From positions 1-37,327 of the forward strand of contig JAUCBJ010004696.1 of assembly GCA_032718475.1 (NCBI GenBank): DNA of 37,327 nucleotides, in the 5' to 3' direction. The notes below the pieces were generated by a model, which saw only the letters and a list, made by a program, of their open reading frames with translations, ran no database searches and was not told the origin of the DNA. Origin of the DNA: Nemertoderma westbladi (Eukaryota; Xenacoelomorpha; Nemertodermatida; Nemertodermatidae). This document shows positions 32,025 through 37,327 of this stretch, in pieces. The stretch's first letter is position 1; each line of letters begins with the position of its first letter. The position numbers were made by a program, and so were the translations under genes.

Positions 32025-33438
32025 TAGGGCGGTGCGTTTTTTACTTTTTTTCGATTTCATTGTTCTACCGGTGCACAAAAGTTGCCAAATGGTAAAAAAA
32101 TAAGGCAAAAAATTTTTTTTAAATTTCGTCTTCGTCTATATCTTCACGGATCCCAAGAGGGTTGAAATTTTGTGCCATCGCGATGCACCATAATGAAATT
32201 TATAACATTATAACACATTGATAAAAGATCAATGACTCAAAAAAGAACTTCCTGCATGCATCAAATGTCATCAAATGGGTCCAAACTTAGTTAGATACCA
32301 AAATTTTAATTTTTGGATCAAGGGAACTAGTGCCACAGGCACGTGGCCAGAACCTACCATTTGGCGCAAGTGATGATTATTCTCAATTTTCGCGATGGCC
32401 AACTTTGAGTTCTCCTACTGCATTCATATTATGCTCATTAGAACCGCAATGGCCGATTTAGTGGGGGTAGACACCTTCAAAACAAACGTAGAGCGAATAG
32501 TTCTTGAGATATCGCAGAAAATATGAAGTACGGCACAAGTCTATATTACCGCCTTGATGTGATATGGACAAATACACAATAAATGATATTTTGAATTATC
32601 TCAAGGAATCAAAAAATAGACACATCACAGAAATGATCGATATAGTGGGTGAAGACACCTTCAAAATAAGAGTAGAGTCATTAGTTCTTGAGTTATTTTA
32701 CAAAATGTCAAGACTATGTCCACCAATTACTACTTGATATTGAGTTGACCCATTCCACACATTTTGTACAAAAACTATAGTGAATTATGTACTATTCTTT
32801 AATTTTGAAGGTCTCTGTATAAACTAAATCAATTTGTTGCAGTTATGTGTATATTTTTGATACCTTAAGATAATTAGAAGTAACATTTTTGTGTATTTGT
32901 CCATATCGCATCAAGGCGGTAGTGTAGACTTGTGCCGCACTTAACATTTTCTGTAATATCTCAAGAACTATTCGCTCTATGCTTGTTTTGATGGTGTCTA
33001 CCCCCACTAAGTCGGTCATTGCGGTTCTAATGAGCATAATAATAATGCCGTAGGAGAACTAAAAGTTGTCCATCACCAAAATTGAGAATAATCATCACTT
33101 GCGCCAAAGAGTAGGTTCTGGTCATGTGCCTGTGGCACAACTTCCCTTGATCCAAAAATTAAAATTTTGGTATCTAACTAAGTTTGGACCCATTTGATGA
33201 CATTTGATGCATGCAGGAAGTTCTTTTTTGAGTCATTGATCTTTCATCAATGTGTTATATTGTTATAAATTTCATTATGGTGCATCGCAATGGCACAAAA
33301 TTTCAACCCTCTTGGGATCCGTGAAGATATAAACGAAATTTAAAGAATTTTTTTTTGCTTTATTTTTGTACCATTTGGCAACTTTTGTGCACCGGTAGAA
33401 CAATGAAATCGAAAAAAAGTAAAAAACGCACCGCCCTA
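32025..33438. mobile_element. Non-autonomous hAT-like foldback element, 1,414 bp
   Basis: The ends are exact complements (TAGGGCGGTGCG at 32025 and CGCACCGCCCTA to 33438), flanked by an 8-bp duplication inside the LINE RT. Similarity of the arms continues for about 560 bp (32025-32585 against 32885-33438), leaving a centre of about 300 bp. A segment near 32450-32515 recurs in diverged form near 32636-32700. No transposase frame exists; the small frames (such as 32843-33037 minus) lie in the arms. Movement would need a transposase supplied elsewhere. Confidence 0.9.
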
Positions 33439-33446
33439 ATGTACGT
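33439..33446. repeat. Right target duplication ATGTACGT of foldback element
   Basis: Identical to 32017-32024. Confidence 0.9.
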
Positions 33447-34384
33447 ATCATGTGACTCGCCGGTGTATGCTGCCTTCCTTGATGCGTCTAAGGCGTTTGA
33501 TAAAGTTAACTACTATAAGTTGTTCAAAAAGATGTTCGATCTTAGGATTTCCGTCTGTGTGATTAGAATATTATTTTTCTGGTATACCAACCAGCTTATT
33601 TCAGTATCTTGGGGCTCGTCTCAAAGTAAATGGTTCACAGTCGGCAATGGCGTTCATCAGGGAAGTTTGATTTCCCCGATTTTGTTCAATATCTATCTCG
33701 ATGAACTGAGTCAGCGTCTTAACAGTTCTAAAGTGGGCTGTATAGTATCGAAATTCCTGATTAATCACCTTTTATACGCTGATGACCTTTGTCTCATTTC
33801 TCCTAGTATCTACGGTCTCCGTGGCCTCCTCCGCATCTGCGAGAATTATGGACTGCAGTTCGACATCTCCTTTAATCCGACGAAGTCGAAGTGTATGTAT
33901 TTCTCCCCAACTAAATTCGGCCGCATGGGTGATGTATATTTGAACGGAAAGATTCTAGAATGTGTTAAAGAATATACTTATTCGCCATTATTATTATTAT
34001 GCCAAGCGATCTCTTTATTGTAGAGGAAACCAGCTCTCCCGTATGTTTTCGAAGTGCAGTTTACCTATAAAGACTCTTCTCTTTAAGGCTTATTGCTATT
34101 CGCTATATTGTGCATCCGTATGGTCGACTTTCCGTGTAGAGTGTCTGCGGTTCGTTAAGGTGGCGTACAACTCTGCATTCAGACATCTATTTGGGTATAG
34201 GCGTTGCGACGACGCTGACACAATATTTGTCTGCCCCCGTGTTAACAACTTCAAAGCTGTCAGCCGGGTACTGGCATTCTCATTGCATAATCGCGTCGCA
34301 ATTTCCTGCAATCCAATCCTTGTAGCTTGTGCAAACTTAGGTTACTCATCTCTCACTGATCGATGGGATGTGCTGCTTCTGTAA

Positions 34385-35000
34385 TGCTCACCCCCCACTT
34401 CATGGCTTGCCCCTACATTATCGCGGCCTTCTCATATTTCAAATCCTTGCAAATATTATATAATATGAATTAATTCAATGTATATCTTATTATTATTTTT
34501 TTTTTGAATACATCACACCTGAGCGACCGGTACTCAATTTTAATATTTAATAATAATATTTTGAATTCAGTAATGGGAATTGCTATTCTTTCGGTATTGG
34601 TTGGGCAGTGCCTGAGTGTATCTTTTTTTGTTTTTTTTTTGAATAATATTGTGCTTTCAAATTGAAAATGCGGTACCTTGGATATCGATTTAATTTAGTA
34701 TTCTATATAGTATTCAATGTATCCTTGTGCATTTAGGTATTAATTGTGCTATGCTGTTAAATTTGGTAGAAATAATCTGTACAGTATGTTTTATGGGCTC
34801 TGCCCGATGAATAAACTTGAAATTGAAATATTTGTATGTACGATGGAATGTATTTACGCCGTACCTGCAATATTAAGTATGCAATAATTAGATAGTGATT
34901 ATTTTATATTTTAGGCCCTACCAGTAGATTTAGAAATATTTGTAAATAGTTCGTATTTCGATTGGTGAAAACAGTCTTACTTACTGTTTTCATGGAGCGG
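34385..35000 (+). other. LINE 3' UTR, then end of element 2 3' UTR
   Basis: No gene is seen. From 34385 to about 34829 is AT-rich LINE tail. From there to 34983 the sequence resembles the last part of the element 1 3' UTR (GATTGGTGAAAAC shared with ATTGGTGAAAAC). It ends with the conserved pre-LTR block at 34984-35000. Confidence 0.65.
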
Positions 35001-35143
35001 TGATGAATTATTTCACTATAAGATAGCATTTATAGTTTAACTTTAACGTAAAAACTTTCGAAAATCCGACGCATTTTGAGTAAGTTACAGTAATGTAATA
35101 TGCCTATTCATATTTGTACACATAAAGCCCCTAGTTACTCTCG

Positions 35144-35227
35144 TGGCGTAGTGGTCAGATGGTTAAGGCGTTGGTTACATTACAGATAGGTTACGAGTAC
35201 GAATCCCGGTCGGGAAATTTGTATTTT
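35144..35227 (+). promoter_or_regulatory. tRNA-like Pol III unit in LTR 2
   Basis: TGGCGTAGTGG (35144-35154) is a consensus A box. AGTACGAATCC (35196-35206) is a B box with one departure (A for T). TTTT (35224-35227) follows 17 bp later. The D loop is longer than in LTR 1 and contains TTAAGGCG, as in tRNA-Leu/Ser. Both LTR units share GCGTTGG and CGAGTWCGAATCC. The stems pair only in part. Confidence 0.7.
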
Positions 35228-35285
35228 GGGGCAATTTATTTTCATTTGGTGCAGATTGGTGGACCAATGAGATGCGTACAACGTA

Positions 35286-35507
35286 TCGAACAATGAGCCA
35301 GGCCAATCATAGGGCATAGAACATCTTATTGCTCAAATGTGAGGCTATGGAAAATTCTGTTTGGATTCCATGTCCCAGATTTAGTGTAAGGCCGGTTTGC
35401 ATTGAACGATGAGCTGGGCCAATCATAGAACATCTTATTGCTCAAATGTGAGGCTATGGAAAATTCTGTTTGGATTCCATATTTAGTGTATATAAGGGCT
35501 GGTTTGC
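35286..35507 (+). repeat. Duplicated CCAAT/TATA promoter segment in LTR 2
   Basis: Two copies (35286-35400 and 35402-35507) each contain GGCCAATCATAG, a shared CTCAAATGTGAGGCTATGG segment and GGATTCCAT. The downstream copy carries TATATAAG (35489-35496); the upstream one has GTGTAAGG in that place and no TATA box. Confidence 0.85.
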
Positions 35508-35525
35508 CTTCGGTTATCACTTCAC
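35489..35525 (+). promoter_or_regulatory. Pol II core promoter of LTR 2
   Basis: TATATAAG (35489-35496) lies 30 bp upstream of TTATCACTTC, whose A at 35519 is the predicted start. LTR 1 has TTATCAATC at the matching distance from its TATA box. Confidence 0.65.
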
Positions 35526-36145
35526 GTTACCTCGTTATTCCCCTTGTTATAATACGTTAGTCACCTTATCCTTAACTTTGTCGTTTCTTGTTGAAACTGT
35601 TTTGTAAATTTGTTTTGTTAAATCTTTTGCTAAACTGTAAATACACTGTCAACTCCTGAATATGTTTTTCTTTGGTCCAACTTTGGGACAGCCAAACATT
35701 GGGAAGATGGCAGCCTAGACCGTTAGGCCGTCAGCAACGCAGGGAAAGGATGTCCACAACACGCTAGCGCCCACATTAGGTTAGACCGCGCACCCCCTTC
35801 GCCCCTTCGAAATGCTCCAACTTGCCATGCAGCGCCCGCTTTGAGGAAGGTAGGACTTTGTTTGACGCCCTTGCCCGAAGTAAGACCTATAGATCAGGGT
35901 AAGCGTGACGCCGTTCTGGGACGCCGCAAAATTTAGGATCAAATAATTATATTTTAGGCAGAACCCCTTTGTCAGTCCTGCAAATCCCTGGGTCACCTGT
36001 ATACCTCACAGGTAGGTGCAAGCTATTGCCGTTCGTCAGTGCGCAAGTACATATTAGGTACGGACAGCATACGTTTCATAATTTAGTGATTTGTTAGTAC
36101 TGACTGTTTGGTACCGGTTTGCTTTGTAGAACATACATTAGTACA

Positions 36146-36166
36146 CCCCCCCCCCCCCCCCCCCCC
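36146..36166. repeat. C21 homopolymer in LTR 2
   Basis: Twenty-one consecutive C bases. The count may be unreliable in sequencing. Confidence 0.9.
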
Positions 36167-37327
36167 TGCCTGAAGTTAGTTATTTGATCAGGCAAGGAGT
36201 ATTTCTGCTACCGGCACACCGCTTGGCCTAGGGAGGTTTTATTAATATCCTACCACGCCTTGCCACGTACTGATAGGTATTTGCTGCTAACTACCGCAGC
36301 AACAAAGTTCTAGAATCAAATTAGTATACCAGATCAGCTAACGTACGGTAGCGATTAACCCCTATTCTTATCTTACAACCAGAATCTGGTATTAGTGCCG
36401 ATCACGGGTGTAGTTACTAACACCGTGGTTGCCCAGTTGAGTTGTGGATAGGAAGGAGAGAGCTTTGATGTCATTTGTAATTATAAAGTTCTACAAAACG
36501 CGACTAGCTTATTTTAGTAGCTAGCGCACGGTATCGTTTTGGTCAGAAAGTTACTAAAACCTAGTGAAAAGGAGATACACCAAAATTGTTTTATTGTAAC
36601 ACACCCACACACACACGCCCTAAAACATATTTACCCTTAGAGTTCTACTAGTTATAGCGCACTTTAGATTACTTTAGGCAGAATTTATCTGTACTTTACT
36701 ATTCGTATTTGTAAATTTAGGATCTGATATTTAGTTACAACAAAGGGGAGTATTTCATTATTTCGTTATTAAACTGTTGTTTTCTGCGCAGCGGTATTGT
36801 TACATTAGGCACGACCTTCTTTAGACTGATTCAGACAGGGAGATCAGTATTGTAACGCTAGGGCTGTGATCCACCTAGCTCGTATATAAACCATATAAAT
36901 CACACCGCGGCAAGTTACGGTATTTAGGACTGTCAGCGATAGTTAGGATTCGCTGCGCGGGGATTGTTTTCCCGTGAGTTTGGTCTGTTACTGTAACTGT
37001 ACATCTGCCATACTGGTTAGAGGACAGGTTTCCTTTTGTCTAGTTCGTAGGCATTAGACCCGCTCACGTACATAGAATAGGCACCAGGCTCTGCTCCTCG
37101 CCAGTAGTAGTTTGTGTACTGTATCTGTTTGTTTAGATATCCTGGACTGGGATTTGTTGTCAGATACTGTACGAGCCCGTTTCATTACTAGAGTCTCACA
37201 GTAAGATACATCGTTACTGGGATCTGGTAAGCGGTATACTACTGGACTTTACGGTTAGAGATATTCTATAGCTTCATATTAGTAGACTTGTAGGCCGTAT
37301 GATAGCCCCTACCGTAGAGGACTTTAC

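Larger units (their letters stand above)
30158..34384 (+). pseudogene. LINE ORF2: endonuclease and reverse transcriptase, interrupted
   Basis: ATG 30158 overlaps the end of ORF1. The APE endonuclease shows SYNCSGL, FLQETWL, ILGDFNADPG and SWLDHILSS; a one-base shift near 30472 divides it. The reverse transcriptase has NYRPIATAS, then is split by the foldback element in codons for HMYV. It resumes with FLDASKAFDKVN, GVHQGSLISPILF and LLYADDLCL (YADD near 33775-33786). A further deletion and shift near 33985-34010, at a TTA microsatellite, separates the C-terminal part, which ends at 34384. The reading phase is the same on both sides of the foldback insertion once it and one target copy are discounted. 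Confidence 0.85.
28470..34829 (+). mobile_element. Non-LTR retrotransposon (LINE), CR1/jockey-like
   Basis: There are two open frames, an ORF1 nucleic-acid-binding protein and an ORF2 with APE endonuclease and reverse transcriptase. They are followed by an AT-rich 3' UTR ending ATGAATAAACTTGAAATTGA. Flanking sequence on both sides matches the element 2 3' UTR. No clean target duplication was found, and the 5' limit is approximate. It is interrupted by a foldback element at 32025-33438. Several frameshifts make it inactive. Confidence 0.8.
25031..37327 (+). mobile_element. Element 2: 3' part of a BEL/Pao element related to element 1
   Basis: It keeps ORF3 with an exonuclease-like domain, a 3' UTR with two copies of the dispersed motif, the conserved pre-LTR block and a 3' LTR that runs past the window. 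Gag, most of Pol and the 5' LTR are absent. A LINE and a foldback transposon lie inside its 3' UTR. Stops and frameshifts in ORF3 show it is older than element 1. Confidence 0.8.
35001..37327 (+). repeat. 3' LTR of element 2 (LTR 2), incomplete
   Basis: It starts TGATGAATT directly after the block shared with element 1 and runs off the window; it is already over 2.3 kb. It shares the LTR 1 plan: a tRNA-like unit (35144-35227), CCAAT boxes, TATA (35489-35496) with TTATCA start context, and the conserved late block (36891-36912 onward). Most other sequence has diverged. The last bases (GACTTTAC) resemble LTR 1 about 70 bp before its end. A C21 run lies at 36146-36166. Confidence 0.8.

Noticed and set aside
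32843-33037. 64-codon minus-strand ORF as a transposase remnant
   Set aside because: It lies in the inverted arm of the foldback element and has a counterpart in the other arm without coding constraint.
35702-35721. A further copy of the dispersed motif in LTR 2
   Set aside because: Only the first bases and GCCTA agree, and the matching LTR 1 sequence shows no motif, so chance is likely.

Overview
This is a repeat-dense stretch of an animal nuclear genome, probably from an invertebrate. It is AT-rich, with a very long pure microsatellite, BEL/Pao LTR retrotransposons (a metazoan group), a decayed LINE and a hAT-like foldback element. No ordinary host gene can be supported. The species cannot be named from the sequence.

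Region 1-4921 is flank. It holds a GC-rich repeat fragment (300-376), a short repeat present in both orientations (617-855), an uninterrupted AC tract (921-1754), a threefold tandem repeat (2189-2330), and otherwise nothing recognisable.

Region 4927-21673 is a complete BEL/Pao element (element 1). It has two 1,908-bp LTRs with one difference seen, and a 5-bp target duplication ATAAT. It encodes Gag-protease (7643-11749) and, after one in-frame TAA, Pol with RT and RNase H. The integrase follows a frameshift (to 16295). A third gene lies downstream of Pol: a zinc-knuckle protein broken by two frameshifts (16958-18965). Such a product is not part of the usual BEL plan.

Region 21679-25030 holds an orphan ORF (21849-22487). 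Next comes the 3' part of a second BEL/Pao element on the minus strand (element 3): an LTR at 22718-22974, a 3' region with a minisatellite, and an integrase C-terminus at 24677-25030.

Region 25031 to the end is the 3' part of a third BEL/Pao element (element 2), related to element 1. Its third gene is preceded by a domain I read as a DEDD-type 3'-5' exonuclease (25181-26293), which element 1 lacks. Its 3' UTR is split by a LINE (about 28470-34829). The LINE reverse transcriptase is in turn split by a 1,414-bp foldback DNA transposon with an 8-bp target duplication (32025-33438). The 3' LTR begins at 35001 and runs off the window.

Three signals stand out. First, both related LTRs carry a tRNA-like Pol III unit (A box, B box, T-run) upstream of CCAAT boxes and a TATA box. 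Second, a 20-nt motif recurs about a dozen times through the internal regions of elements 1 and 2 only, in coding and non-coding DNA and in more than one reading frame. Third, both elements carry the extra zinc-knuckle gene, joined to an exonuclease in element 2.
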